A stretch of DNA of 64,000 bases from Paenibacillus taihuensis (GTDB lineage Bacteria > Bacillota > Bacilli > Paenibacillales > Paenibacillaceae): contig NZ_QTTN01000004.1 in the NCBI RefSeq assembly GCF_003386535.1, positions 1 through 64,000 on the forward strand, read 5' to 3'. A program made the position numbers and the translations under genes. The notes beneath the pieces were generated by a model, which saw only the letters and a program-made list of their open reading frames with translations, was not told where the DNA came from and made no database searches. Shown here one piece after another: positions 25,814-35,462 of the stretch. How positions within the stretch are numbered: the first letter of the stretch is position 1; each line of letters opens with the position of its first letter.

Positions 25814-26782
25814 CTATTTCGCTATAGCCATGTAAATTTCAGATTCAATATACCCGGATCGTTCGATGGCTTCTCTCCATTGCTCCATCGTAAGCCATTC
25901 ACAACACCTTCCGTTGGCACCATTTAGCTTGAATGCATTTTCGACTGTGAAAGCAACGTACTCCATAGGTATCTCGAGGTTACTACCGGCAAGACCGAAC
26001 TCCATTCTTACATCTAGAAACAATTGAAACAAGTTGCTGGCAAAATGGGCAAGCCTACCGCCAGTATCAAATGTTTTCGGAAAGTAGAACCGGGTATAGT
26101 ACCAGCCACTATGTAACGGATATTCCGCTTCGTCATAGCTCTGTAATACGTACCCCATCTCCTCCATATTTGTTACACCACGAAACTTATATTCTGATGG
26201 CATAAATCTCCCGACAATATGTGATTTAGAGTTAGCAAGAAAGAATGATCTGCGATTAACCAGCTGGTCCTGGCCGATCGTTATTGTAATCATACGAATA
26301 TTTCTTCGGATCAGCTGATTGTATATATCGATTAAACAATCATACTGCCACTCCGTAAGCTTTTGACCTTCGTCCATGATAACCACGGCTCTTCGGCCAG
26401 GAGTATGTTCCGCGCTTTCATGCAATAAGTTTACAATCTGATTCCGAAGTGTTAATTCATCCTTCTTCCCTTAAAATTTAAATTTAAAGTCAGTGAGCAT
26501 GTCTCGATAAAACTTTTCAGCCGAAGGTACTTTGTAGCTTTTACTGTCTGCAATAAATACAGGAATAGGCATATTCAGCAATTCCGGTAAGTATTCAACA
26601 GCAAATGTTGTAGCTTTTGTTTTCCCTAATCTTGGTCGACCATAGACCATTAATCCTGGAGCGCCGTCTGTGATAACTTGGACAAGCTTATCCATTAGTC
26701 GATTAATTTGAAGTGTGGGCAAAATATACTGCCCTTGTTCTATTGGATGTGTGCCTACTGGAATCATTGGCCTAATTAGCAT
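25814..26782 (-). pseudogene. TnsC/TniB-like AAA+ ATPase, interrupted by a stop codon
   Basis: The first part has the Walker A motif GRPRLGKTKATT; after an in-frame TAA (26471-26473, following DFKFKF) the same frame resumes with GKKDELTLRNQIVNLLHESAE and the Walker B motif AVVIMDEGQKL. The total would be about 320 residues, normal for TnsC/TniB, the regulator linking target selection to the transposase. One nonsense change separates it from an intact gene. Confidence 0.82.
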
Positions 26783-26795
26783 TCAGCATTTTCAC

Positions 26796-28487
26796 CTACC
26801 AGCGAGTTATTGTTTTAAATCGACGATGAGAAGTCGGAGTATTAGTTTTCGCAATTTGAAGCTTAGCTTGTTGCTCCCTTGCTTTTTCTAATGCGCTAAT
26901 ACTCGCTTGTTCTGCTACAAGGGATTCGTCGAGCTCTGAGATCTTCTCCGCTTCCCTTTTCTTCATGACCTGTTTTGTTTTCGCAATATGGTTAGCTACC
27001 CTTTTTTTCTTGGTCTTTGCTTGTGTCAACAAATACTCGTGGTAAACAAAGATGGGGTCATCCCATTGCGTGAAATGTATTAATTTTTTTCTTTTTAATA
27101 TGTTTATTGCTTTCCTCATTTGTAATGAATGAGGAGTTAGGCACCACTTTCCTGCAGCAACAAGTAATCCAAACTCACTTCCATCTGGCAGATACGCTCT
27201 AATCGTACGAAGATCATCCACATTAACATGTAATGACAATTTCGTGTTAAGCAGATGAGCTGAATTCGCCAAAAGATCGTTCCGATATTCAACACCCATG
27301 TACTCGATGTACGGTCTTTTGCCTGATTCATGACTTCCACGTACGGTTCTGGGCTGCTCAACTTGTGTGAATACAAACTCTGTACGCTTAGTTTCACTTA
27401 ACAATCTAGGTATCATCCCCTTATTAAGTCTTTGTTCTAATGCTTCAAGTGGCGAATTGTAAAACAATGAACCGTGTGGAGTACCATTATAGTTGGCAAC
27501 AACAACATCGAGAATCTCTTCAAGATGTTCAAAGGTCATCTCGTAGCGCATAGCCATTTTTTCTGGTTCCTTCCTACGGGGATCCCCTGGATGGCTGCCG
27601 GTTGTATTAACCATACGTTGCATGCTGCTCGAGGTCAGTGTTTGATGAAACCGCTCAATATGAGGACGTCGCATTGGTTTATCAACGGCACCTAGACAAG
27701 TTGCACATCCAATTAAGTTCCGAAGTCTTTCCCGAACCATTTCAGCAAGGTGTGATTTTGCGTTATCAAAATGGATAACATCCCACACTGCCCACTCAAT
27801 GTCTTTAAAGCGCTCTGATGGGTAACCTCCTGTTGGTTGGTATGAAAGTCCGTGAATAGTCAGATTCATTTTCTGAACGGGTATTACTGCCTTCTTCGCG
27901 GCGATCATCACATCAGTTGCGTTATATTCTTTGTTGAGAGAGATGTGTGGTCTCCCGATAATGTTATCAGTCGCACGATCAATGAAGCTTAGGACCCAAA
28001 GTCTATCCAGTGTAAGTACAGCATCATCACCCTCCAACGTTTTGATGGTAATAACCCATATTCCATCAAACCTGTGACCATCAAATTCCACATCTTGATA
28101 TGGTGTAATGGTTCGAGGATAATTTTGTTGACCTATCCCCGAGTTCTTCGCTTTTTGTTCAGCATCATGACCATATCGTGAAGACGCTTTACCAAAATGT
28201 TTATCTCTTAGATGCTCTAAGTGACGACATAAAGCTCTGTAGCCCAGATGTTCAGTGTTAAACGGGTATTCACTTCGCGGAATTCCCAACTCCTTACACT
28301 TGTCTACAAATTTTTTATGAATGTATTTTGGCCGCATAACGGGTTCGGATAGTTTCTTCCTCCCAAAGAATAAGTTTTCGATTTCATCACTTATTTCTGG
28401 ATGCTTCTCCAGTAGTAAACCAAACTCTCCCGTTTTTCTAGATTCATTAAACTTTCGTGAGCGCGGATTTAATTTATAAGGCTTCAA
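26796..28487 (-). CDS. TnsB/TniA-like DDE transposase
   Basis: The 563-residue protein has the Mu/TnsB-type rve catalytic core: first Asp in DVEFDGHRFDG, second Asp in VIHFDNAKSHL and Glu in RRPHIERFHQTL, followed by a Mu-type C-terminal beta domain (VEYRNDLL) and a long basic coiled C-terminus. The open frame starts at TTG, 14 bp after the upstream gene's stop, so the N-terminal DNA-binding part is short compared with Tn7 TnsB. It would cut and join at the GTTCTTGTC-repeat ends. Its partners TnsC and TniQ are broken, so this copy is probably inactive alone. Confidence 0.85.
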   Translation of the reverse strand: MKPYKLNPRSRKFNESRKTGEFGLLLEKHPEISDEIENLFFGRKKLSEPVMRPKYIHKKFVDKCKELGIPRSEYPFNTEHLGYRALCRHLEHLRDKHFGKASSRYGHDAEQKAKNSGIGQQNYPRTITPYQDVEFDGHRFDGIWVITIKTLEGDDAVLTLDRLWVLSFIDRATDNIIGRPHISLNKEYNATDVMIAAKKAVIPVQKMNLTIHGLSYQPTGGYPSERFKDIEWAVWDVIHFDNAKSHLAEMVRERLRNLIGCATCLGAVDKPMRRPHIERFHQTLTSSSMQRMVNTTGSHPGDPRRKEPEKMAMRYEMTFEHLEEILDVVVANYNGTPHGSLFYNSPLEALEQRLNKGMIPRLLSETKRTEFVFTQVEQPRTVRGSHESGKRPYIEYMGVEYRNDLLANSAHLLNTKLSLHVNVDDLRTIRAYLPDGSEFGLLVAAGKWCLTPHSLQMRKAINILKRKKLIHFTQWDDPIFVYHEYLLTQAKTKKKRVANHIAKTKQVMKKREAEKISELDESLVAEQASISALEKAREQQAKLQIAKTNTPTSHRRFKTITRW

Positions 28488-28501
28488 TTTTTTGTTTGGA
28501 A

Positions 28502-28987
28502 TCAGTCCTCTATAACCCCAAGGGAAAACTCGGGATCATTCTCTAGCAGCTTATTCCAATATTCAATCACTTCTGATACACGAGTCGTTAATTCAAGATA
28601 ACGAATGCCACCATATAAATCGATGTGTGATCCTCTTACGCTCTCCCCGTCTACTTCACTTAAATAGACCATGATGACCAGATGAATCATATAGAGCTCA
28701 AGCCTGGTTTCCACTCTGCCATCGTTTTTACGCTCTTTCATTTGATCTCTCATTTGCGTAAAGTTTGTTGCGAATATAGACCCTTTCGGCTTTGTCACCA
28801 GGTGTACATTCATGTTGCCCACAAGCACCTGCGTGCTTGATGTATCAGCAAACCGTTTGACGAGCTGTTGAATATTCATATCATGAAAGTACTTTTCTAA
28901 GGCTGTGTCCCCCTTCTTGACCACTTTGTGCTGCAGTAAATGCAAAAATATATGATGTGCTTCTTGAATCTGACTAATATCGTACAT
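28502..28987 (-). CDS. Unknown protein in the tnsA position, probably 5'-truncated
   Basis: This 161-residue frame directly precedes tnsB, where Tn7-like elements carry tnsA or an accessory gene. I see no TnsA endonuclease motif. Features are MYDISQIQEAHHIFLHLLQ, VLVGNMNVHLVTKPKGSI, the charged QMRDQMKERKNDGRVETR and a Leu-rich segment YMIHLVIMVYLSEVDGESVRG. Its apparent ATG lies exactly at the junction with an IS4 fragment, so the real start and the other transposon end are probably deleted. Confidence 0.45.
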   Translation of the reverse strand: MYDISQIQEAHHIFLHLLQHKVVKKGDTALEKYFHDMNIQQLVKRFADTSSTQVLVGNMNVHLVTKPKGSIFATNFTQMRDQMKERKNDGRVETRLELYMIHLVIMVYLSEVDGESVRGSHIDLYGGIRYLELTTRVSEVIEYWNKLLENDPEFSLGVIED

Positions 28988-29520
28988 GTCCGATTTCGTT
29001 CAAACATCGAATCGTCGATGATGAACGCCGTTTCTCGCTTATCGGAAGTCAATTGCTCCACACGCCGAACGGTTTCGCTGCTAAGCGACAATAAGAATCG
29101 CCGCCACGAGTATCCGCTATGATTGAGAAATCGATAAATCGCATCTTTGCCTGGAAAGAACTCACTTTTGTTGCTCTCCAATAAGCGAAACCAATTTTTC
29201 TGATGAAACAAAAGCACGAAAACCAGGCGAAATAAGTAAGCGCAAGTGAAGCCGAACTTTTTCTTAAAACCCGCGCCGTTCAAGTGTTTGATGACGTTCA
29301 ACTCTTTGAAGGCCGGCTTGATTTCTTTTGGCAGTTGATCAAGGGATTGCTTTTGCTCTATCATGGAGAGGCACCTCTTCTGGATGGTAGTGATTGCTGG
29401 ACACTCTCACTTTACCAAACGAAGCGGTGTATTTCTATTTTAACAAGCTTGATTTCCAATATGCCTCAAGCCCAAGCTAGGTAAGCTCTTGCAATGATTT
29501 TTTAGGTGCGAAAGTTGAGT
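28988..29520 (-). mobile_element. Truncated IS4-family element (N-terminal part of transposase)
   Basis: The minus-strand frame from 29364 encodes MIEQKQSLDQLPKEIK, the conserved IS4 N-terminal region NWFRLLESN, GKDAIYRFLNHSGYSWRRFL and the first catalytic Asp segment TAFIIDDSMFERNR, then stops matching at about 28988, where the Tn7-like DNA begins. The outer end TGCGAAAGTTGAGT at 29507-29520 is the same terminal repeat as in the IS4 element at 42-43.5 kb. A deletion removed both the IS4 C-terminus and one Tn7-like end. Confidence 0.75.
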
Positions 29521-29833
29521 ATATAAGAATACGTACGGCTCCCATTAAAATGATAGTTTTAGAAACTATCTATATGGCAATACTAGAGTTATAGTAATTG
29601 TCTAAAAGAAAGAGGTTTTCTATGTGTCTATCTATTCGGGCCAGGGTCAAACTTTAGAATTCCTGCCCAATACTGTTGCCGCTAGAAGATAACGTCCAAT
29701 AGCTGGCTGGATTGCCTGTCCAGGAATTGCTGAATATAATGACCATATCATAGAAAAGGAAAAGGATGCCTCCCTTTTACGTACGTCTGCTGCAACAGGC
29801 GTACAGGATGCATCCCCCAAATCAACATGGTCA
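29521..29833. other. Non-coding DNA before the three-gene transposition module
   Basis: No gene is visible. A small palindrome GATAGTTTTAGAAACTATC lies at about 29551. GGATGC-rich inverted sequence near 29770-29815 may be the left end of the next element, but I could not match it to the right-end repeats. Confidence 0.3.
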
Positions 29834-30379
29834 TTGTATCAGAATATACGTTGGTTGAGAAGTCACCCGGCGTTTTCAGTTAGATGTGTGGAGGCGGTTC
29901 TCTCCCCTTGCTGTGGAGTAGAGATGCATGTCATCGGCAGCAGGAAGCGGAAGATCGTAGGTGGGGGCGGAGATCATCGCCTTCTGCTCATTCGCCGAAT
30001 GCGGTGCAACCAGTGCCGGAAGATTCATCACGAGTTACCGGATTGCATCGTACCTTACAAGCGGTACGAATCCGAATGCTTGGAGCAAGTCGTTACGCAA
30101 TCGGAGACGGCATCCACGGTAGCTGCAGACGACGCGACCCTGCGTCGTTGGAAGGACTGGTTTCAAGAACAGTCCACGTACTTGCTTGGTGCTCTTAGAT
30201 CCATTGCCTTCCGCTTTCATCTGAACCCTGTGGAGAAGTTGTCCGTTCCTTCGCAGTCTACACATCAAGCGTTCGGACACTACGTTGGGGATGCCCCCGG
30301 CTGGCTGGCGCGAATTGTCCGCTCGGTCGTCAATACAAATTTGTGGGTACATACCCGTTTTGCATTCTTGTCCGGCTAG
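29834..30379 (+). CDS. DUF6431-type zinc-finger protein of a transposition module
   Basis: The 181-residue protein has a zinc-binding N-terminal part (SPCCGVEMHVIGSRKRKIVG, then RRMRCNQCRKIHHELPDCIVPYKRY) typical of the DUF6431 proteins found before DDE recombinase/AAA ATPase pairs. It is probably a DNA-binding accessory factor. The start is a TTG with no strong ribosome binding site, so the true N-terminus is uncertain. Confidence 0.7.
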   Translation: MYQNIRWLRSHPAFSVRCVEAVLSPCCGVEMHVIGSRKRKIVGGGGDHRLLLIRRMRCNQCRKIHHELPDCIVPYKRYESECLEQVVTQSETASTVAADDATLRRWKDWFQEQSTYLLGALRSIAFRFHLNPVEKLSVPSQSTHQAFGHYVGDAPGWLARIVRSVVNTNLWVHTRFAFLSG

Positions 30380-30428
30380 GTGCTGCGGTAGACTCATCTC
30401 GAAGTCTACCAAGTGAGGTGCAGAACAG

Positions 30429-31781
30429 ATGAAAGATCAGAAGAAAGCGGAGTCCATCGCCTCTGAACGTGTACAGTTGTTGTCGCCACTGCTCGCAGAA
30501 GGGATCGACCCATCCAAGGCCCGAGAGATCAAACAGCGAATCTGCGAGCAGACCGGACTGTCCGAGCGAACACTACGCCGGTACCTAGCGAAGTACCGTG
30601 AGGAGGGATTCGGCGGATTAAAGCCTAAAGGCAAGGGACGCCAACCCTCTGAAGCCACCATTCCACAGGACGTACTGGAGCAGGCCATTTTACTTCGCCG
30701 CGAAGTCCCGAGCCGGAGCGTTGCGCAGCTTATTCAGATTCTTGAATGGGAAGGCCGCATACAGCCAGGCGAAATCAAGCGCAGCACCCTGCAAGAGAAG
30801 CTGGCTCAGCGCGGCTACAGCACGCGCCATATGCGCATGTACGCTGAATCCGGTGTTGCCGCCAGACGCTTCCAGCAGCGCCATCGTAATCGTCTATGGC
30901 ACTCGGATCTCAAGTACGGTCCTTACCTGCCCATTGGTCCGAATGGCACCATGAAGCAAGTGTTCCTTGTGACGTTCATCGACGATGCGACGCGGTTTGT
31001 GCTGCACGGCGCGTTCTACCCGGTCATGGACAAGACCATCGTCGAGGACTGCTTCCGCCATGCCATACAGAAGTTTGGCGTGCCGGAATCGGTTTACTTC
31101 GACAATGGCAAGCCATACCGAACCAAATGGATGACGCGCGCCTGCTCGAAACTAGGTATTTGGCTGCTGTTTGCGAAGCCGTATTCGCCGGAGGCTACCG
31201 GTAAGGTCGAACGCTTCAACCGCGTAGTTGACGCATTCCTGAGTGAGGCAGCACTAGAAAAGCCAAAGACGCTTGAGCGGCTTAATGAACTGTTTCAGGT
31301 GTGGCTGTCGGAGTGCTATCAGAACAAGCCGCATTCTGCGCTCGAGAATAAGCGCAGTCCGGAAACAGTCTACCGTAGCGACAAGAAAGCCCTGCGGTTC
31401 GTAGACCCGGACGAACTAGCGAATGCCTTTCTGCACTGTGAGACGCGGAAGGTCGACAAGTCTGGTTGCATCAGCTTTATGGACCGTAAATACGAGGTTG
31501 GCCTGCCGTTCATCGGCTGTACGGTCGATGTCGTGTTCGACCCGGCGGATATCTCGGAGCTATCCATTGAGTATGAGGGGCATACGCCATGGCGAGTGCG
31601 GGAACTCGTGATCGGCGAACGTGCAGGCAAGCGGCCGCCGCTGCCTGAGCATCTAGGTCCAGTGCCCGCAGATGCATCAAGACTCCTAGCGGGAGCAGAA
31701 GAGCAGAACCGAGAGCGCAAGGCGCAGCAGGCGCCCGCCGTGGTCTACCGCAGGGTAAGCAAGGAGGATGGCCATGTTTGA
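30429..31781 (+). CDS. DDE-type integrase/transposase
   Basis: The 450-residue protein has an N-terminal helix-turn-helix (TGLSERTLRRYLAKYREEGFGGLKPKGKGR) and an rve catalytic core with Asp in LWHSDLKYGP, Asp in SVYFDNGKPYRTKW and Glu in PEATGKVERFNRVV, then a Mu-type beta-barrel (CISFMDRKYEVGLPFIG). All three catalytic residues are present. AGTGAGGTGC precedes the ATG and the stop overlaps the next gene. The module is visibly GC-richer than its surroundings, which suggests recent transfer. Confidence 0.88.
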   Translation: MKDQKKAESIASERVQLLSPLLAEGIDPSKAREIKQRICEQTGLSERTLRRYLAKYREEGFGGLKPKGKGRQPSEATIPQDVLEQAILLRREVPSRSVAQLIQILEWEGRIQPGEIKRSTLQEKLAQRGYSTRHMRMYAESGVAARRFQQRHRNRLWHSDLKYGPYLPIGPNGTMKQVFLVTFIDDATRFVLHGAFYPVMDKTIVEDCFRHAIQKFGVPESVYFDNGKPYRTKWMTRACSKLGIWLLFAKPYSPEATGKVERFNRVVDAFLSEAALEKPKTLERLNELFQVWLSECYQNKPHSALENKRSPETVYRSDKKALRFVDPDELANAFLHCETRKVDKSGCISFMDRKYEVGLPFIGCTVDVVFDPADISELSIEYEGHTPWRVRELVIGERAGKRPPLPEHLGPVPADASRLLAGAEEQNRERKAQQAPAVVYRRVSKEDGHV

Positions 31782-32574
31782 GTCCTTCTACAGCCTTGGC
31801 CGTTCGCCTTTCTCGCGAGACGTGCCGACGAGTGAACTATACGAGTCGATCATTCTGGAAGAAACGCTCGGGCGACTTGAGTACGCTGCCCAGCGTCAGT
31901 GGTTCGCGGTCGTCACCGGAGACTGCGGTACAGGCAAGACGACGACCATTCGCCGTTTCACTGAGGTGCTCGACCCCGCCAAGTATAAGGTGCTCTATTT
32001 GTCGGACTCCAAGTTAACACCGCGGCATTTCTACAAAGGACTGCTCGAGCAGCTCGGCTGTGAGTCGAAATTCTATCGCGGGGACGCGAAGCGTCAGCTG
32101 CATCGTGAGATTGAACTCATGCGGGGCATTCATCGGTTACAACCGGTGGTCGTCGTGGACGAAGCGCATCTGCTGGATCGCGAAATGTTGGAGGAAGTCC
32201 GTTTCCTGCTGAATTTCAAGATGGATGCGCAGAGTCCCATGGCACTCATCCTGGTCGGGCAAAGTGAACTGTGGGATCGCCTGAATCTTCAGGCGTATGC
32301 AGCCATCCGGCAGCGAATCGACCTGCAGTGTAAGCTCCCGCATTACGATCGTGCTCAGACCGGCGATTACATTCGTCGCCACATGACGTTTGCCGGAGCG
32401 GAGCACGACATCTTCACCGACAGCGCAATTGACGACATCTTTCGGTTCTCAAGCGGCTCGGCTCGATTAATCAACAAGGTCTGCACGCATGCTCTCATCT
32501 ATGGCTCACAGAACAAACATCGGATCATCGACGATCATATGATCAAGCGCGTCATCCAGGGAGAATTATCTTGA
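31768..32574 (+). CDS. AAA+ ATPase of the transposition module (ExeA/TniB-like)
   Basis: The 268-residue protein starts with the ExeA-like MFESFYSLGRSPFSRDVPTSELY, then Walker A VVTGDCGTGKTTTIRR, Walker B PVVVVDEAHLLD and sensor-type ILVGQSELWDRL. It would act as target-choosing ATPase for the upstream integrase, as IstB or TniB do. Its start overlaps the integrase stop by 14 bp, behind AAGGAGGATGG, showing translational coupling. Confidence 0.88.
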   Translation: MAMFESFYSLGRSPFSRDVPTSELYESIILEETLGRLEYAAQRQWFAVVTGDCGTGKTTTIRRFTEVLDPAKYKVLYLSDSKLTPRHFYKGLLEQLGCESKFYRGDAKRQLHREIELMRGIHRLQPVVVVDEAHLLDREMLEEVRFLLNFKMDAQSPMALILVGQSELWDRLNLQAYAAIRQRIDLQCKLPHYDRAQTGDYIRRHMTFAGAEHDIFTDSAIDDIFRFSSGSARLINKVCTHALIYGSQNKHRIIDDHMIKRVIQGELS

Positions 32575-32599
32575 TTCTCCCTTTCTTTTTACTTAGCAC

Positions 32600-32657
32600 G
32601 GACAACTTGTCCGTCACCAGCAGGACAACTTACGCCGTCAACTGGCGGACATTATGC
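32600..32657. repeat. Right-end tandem repeats of the three-gene module
   Basis: Two adjacent 23-24 bp units begin GGACAACTT and contain CCGTCA; a third partial unit begins GGACATT. Such repeats just after the ATPase gene are probable transposase-binding sites of the element's right end. Confidence 0.6.
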
Positions 32658-32685
32658 TTTAGCTGTAACACCAATACCTTAGCAA

Positions 32686-33514
32686 TCAAAAGATGTATTT
32701 CGAAGCCCTATATTCGTTTCCTTTGTTTTTCTTGTTCGATGTCGTATTCTCATATTCCTTGCTGTCTAAATAGCGGAACCAAGCAAGATAAAGTTGTAGA
32801 TACTTGGTGTCAACACCATTAAAGCGGTTCATCCATTTCTTCAAGCGTACATGATAACTGTTCACGTTTTGGATATAATACACGCCTTTTTACACGCTGT
32901 TTCCCAATGAGCTACTCCTTTCGTATTCGCATACGAGCTGAATGCTCTCCATGAATCGGTGCAAAGAACGTTTGAATCAGATAGAGGACCACCAATCGCC
33001 TCATCCAATTTCATTGTCCGAATACGCCCACGTCCAAGAACACCAGATTAAGTCATCTTCTGACGATCACGTGCAACCAGTACGCACACTTGGTCGTTGC
33101 TGATGCCACGATATTTGGCTTTACCGCCACGTTTACGAGGTTTGCGGTCAGCTATGTTCCGTTTACCTTTTTCAGAGAACAAGAAATAAGTCTCATCCAT
33201 TTCGACGATACCCTTAAAATCTTCGGTTGAAATTTGCTTCAACGCGGCAAGGATTTTATGTCGCCAGTAGAATAAAGTCACATGCGTAACTTCTTTGTGC
33301 AATATTTCAGCACATTTACGAAGAGAAAAACCCTTAATCATACATTCAATGAATCGACCCCAAAGATGAGGTCTTCGTGCGTTGGAGAGGGGTATTCGTG
33401 AGGTCCTTAAACGTTTGATGGCAGGACTTGCAACGATAGAGTTGACGTTTGACCTCTCCAGTACGTGTTTTCGTCCAAGGCATCGGCAAGCCTTTTAAGT
33501 TCCTTCAAATCCAT
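32686..33514 (-). pseudogene. IS1595-family (ISXO2-like) transposase, broken
   Basis: Across several frames the product can be followed: zinc-ribbon part QLYRCKSCHQTFKDLTNTPL, then LWGRFIECMIKGFSLRKCAEILHKEV, the DDE start GIVEMDETYFLFSEKGKR, GGKAKYRGISNDQVCVLVARDR, a stop, then TMKLDEAIGG, CTDSWRAFSSYANTKGVAH and [19 protein letters not shown]. At least two frameshifts and one internal stop make it non-functional. Confidence 0.8.
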
Positions 33515-33624
33515 GGGAAAATCATCTCCGAACTACTGATGTTACCCCAAATACAGAACTAACGCTCGTAAATATCAACGACATTATTTAACATAGCCAA
33601 AAGAAAAAACTCATGTCAACAGTT

Positions 33625-33645
33625 GAGTTCATTGAACATGAACTC
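33625..33645. terminator. Small hairpin
   Basis: GAGTTCAT pairs with ATGAACTC around a 5-nt loop, followed by TCTTTT on the plus strand. It is about 130 bp downstream of the GGDEF gene stop and in the wrong orientation for its T-run; it may belong to the IS1595 remnant. Confidence 0.35.
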
Positions 33646-33774
33646 TCTTTTCACTGTTTAACATGAGGAGGTGACACCAAGAAAATATGACTGTTTAGCT
33701 TTAGAAAACATTTATTACCGTAACTGTCAGCAGTTTCGTTTGCAGCTCTCATTTAATAAATGAGATTGTTTAAT

Positions 33775-35355
33775 TTAGGCTCCATCTTCATTCTTATACT
33801 CGCTCATACTAAACTCGAATATCGAAAAATTGTTTTTCGCTTTATACTTCTCGCAATATAAAGCAATATCGGCGCACTTAAGTAGGGAATCCGTATCTCG
33901 TCCATGATGGGGGTAGAGACTTATCCCGATACTCATGGATACGGCAAATTCATGGCCATCCAAAAGAAATGGCTCGCGAAAGGAGGATAACAATCCTTCA
34001 GCCACATTTTCTGCATCCTGTGGCGCGTCGATCGGCAGTACCAGAGTAAACTCATCCCCGCCAATTCGGGCAAGAAACCCGTTGCCGTTCAGTTGTTCGC
34101 TAAACCGATGCGAGGCATTAACCAGCAATTGGTCACCGGCCGCGTGTCCCAATGAGTCGTTAATTGTTTTAAAGTTATCTAGATCGATCATGAATAATGC
34201 AAAACAATGATCCCTTCTGTCATCAAACATAGTTTTTAAATATTCTTGAAAGTAATTACGATTAGGGATTCCTGTAAGTTCATCGTAATAGGCCATTTTT
34301 CGAATCACTTCCAGCAGATATACCGATCGGGCGTTCGCCCATCTAATAATTGCATATATTATTCCGAATGCCACAACATAAATAATCACCATCATTTCAA
34401 GAATATGATACATGGTCCGGTCGCGTTTTGAGATGTCCATGACAATTATCATCTCTCTCTTATTTGCGAGCGGGACGTAAATTTTCTTGTATTTGATCCC
34501 CTGATGTTGGAAGTAAACAGAATCTTCCTTACCCTTTCTCAAGACAGCCCTGTCCCCAGGCAACGGAAAACTTTGCTTACCGTATAGAACGGGAGAATCC
34601 TTCTTCGGCTCCACCACTTCCGATTGATCATTGTCTAAAAATGGCCTTATATTCAGCACCTCAATACCTGCAATATGAGGAGAATCTTTCAATATCTTGT
34701 CGATAATCCAATTTGGACCATATGCATCTATGAAATGTTGGACATCGTTAGCCGAAATATAGGGGTTAATGATATAATCGGTTGTGCCATCATAATAGTA
34801 GGCATAAAGAAATTGTTTGCTGTACAGAACCGATTTAATTAACGGGCCTGCCCAAAAGTACTTCTTAGAGAAGCCCTCTTCCACTTGGACAGGCCGCAAT
34901 TCGAATAATTGCTGATAAGCGGTAAACCAATATCCCCAATCTTTGCTGCTTAACCCTACTTCCTTCTTGTCCGACGACTTCGCTACAACAATGTCGTCGC
35001 CTTTACGAACAAAGAGTGAAACATCGGATAATGACCATTCATCCCTAAGCGCAGCAAGTTCATTTTCGGTAATGCTTTTCAGGCTTCTGCCTTTTAATTG
35101 TACAGCAATCGCCTTGGAGACGGAATACATACGCCAATCCACGAGTCTTTCATAAGTCTCCGCTGCTTGATCCGTCGCCTCTATTGCGGATGTTATGAGA
35201 TTGGTAGCTGAGTAAGTTTCATCCTCAAGCGTTTGATCATAATTGTTTCCAACCACATAAAAGATGAGCGAAAAGGCTACTAATCCGATTAACGATAGAA
35301 TGATTCCCAACTTCACTACGATACGCCTGAAATAATTGGAGTCCTTTACTGCCAC
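33775..35355 (-). CDS. Diguanylate cyclase with an extracytoplasmic sensor domain
   Basis: The 526-residue protein has an N-terminal membrane helix (VVKLGIILSLIGLVAFSLIFYVV), an extracellular region of about 270 residues resembling a dCache sensor, a second helix (MMVIIYVVAFGIIYAIIRW) and a C-terminal GGDEF domain. DELTGIPNRNYF, FMIDLDNFKTINDSLGHAAGD and RIGGDEF are intact, so c-di-GMP synthesis is expected. No RxxD inhibitory site is visible before GGDEF. The ligand is unknown. Confidence 0.9.
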   Translation of the reverse strand: MAVKDSNYFRRIVVKLGIILSLIGLVAFSLIFYVVGNNYDQTLEDETYSATNLITSAIEATDQAAETYERLVDWRMYSVSKAIAVQLKGRSLKSITENELAALRDEWSLSDVSLFVRKGDDIVVAKSSDKKEVGLSSKDWGYWFTAYQQLFELRPVQVEEGFSKKYFWAGPLIKSVLYSKQFLYAYYYDGTTDYIINPYISANDVQHFIDAYGPNWIIDKILKDSPHIAGIEVLNIRPFLDNDQSEVVEPKKDSPVLYGKQSFPLPGDRAVLRKGKEDSVYFQHQGIKYKKIYVPLANKREMIIVMDISKRDRTMYHILEMMVIIYVVAFGIIYAIIRWANARSVYLLEVIRKMAYYDELTGIPNRNYFQEYLKTMFDDRRDHCFALFMIDLDNFKTINDSLGHAAGDQLLVNASHRFSEQLNGNGFLARIGGDEFTLVLPIDAPQDAENVAEGLLSSFREPFLLDGHEFAVSMSIGISLYPHHGRDTDSLLKCADIALYCEKYKAKNNFSIFEFSMSEYKNEDGA

Positions 35356-35462
35356 CGTTCATCCTCTTCTCTTTAATAAATCGGAAGTTGCAAAATTCTA
35401 TCTCTATGCTTGTTTAGCCCTGAGAAAATAAAAGGGATTAATGGTAAGTGATAATTAAATGA

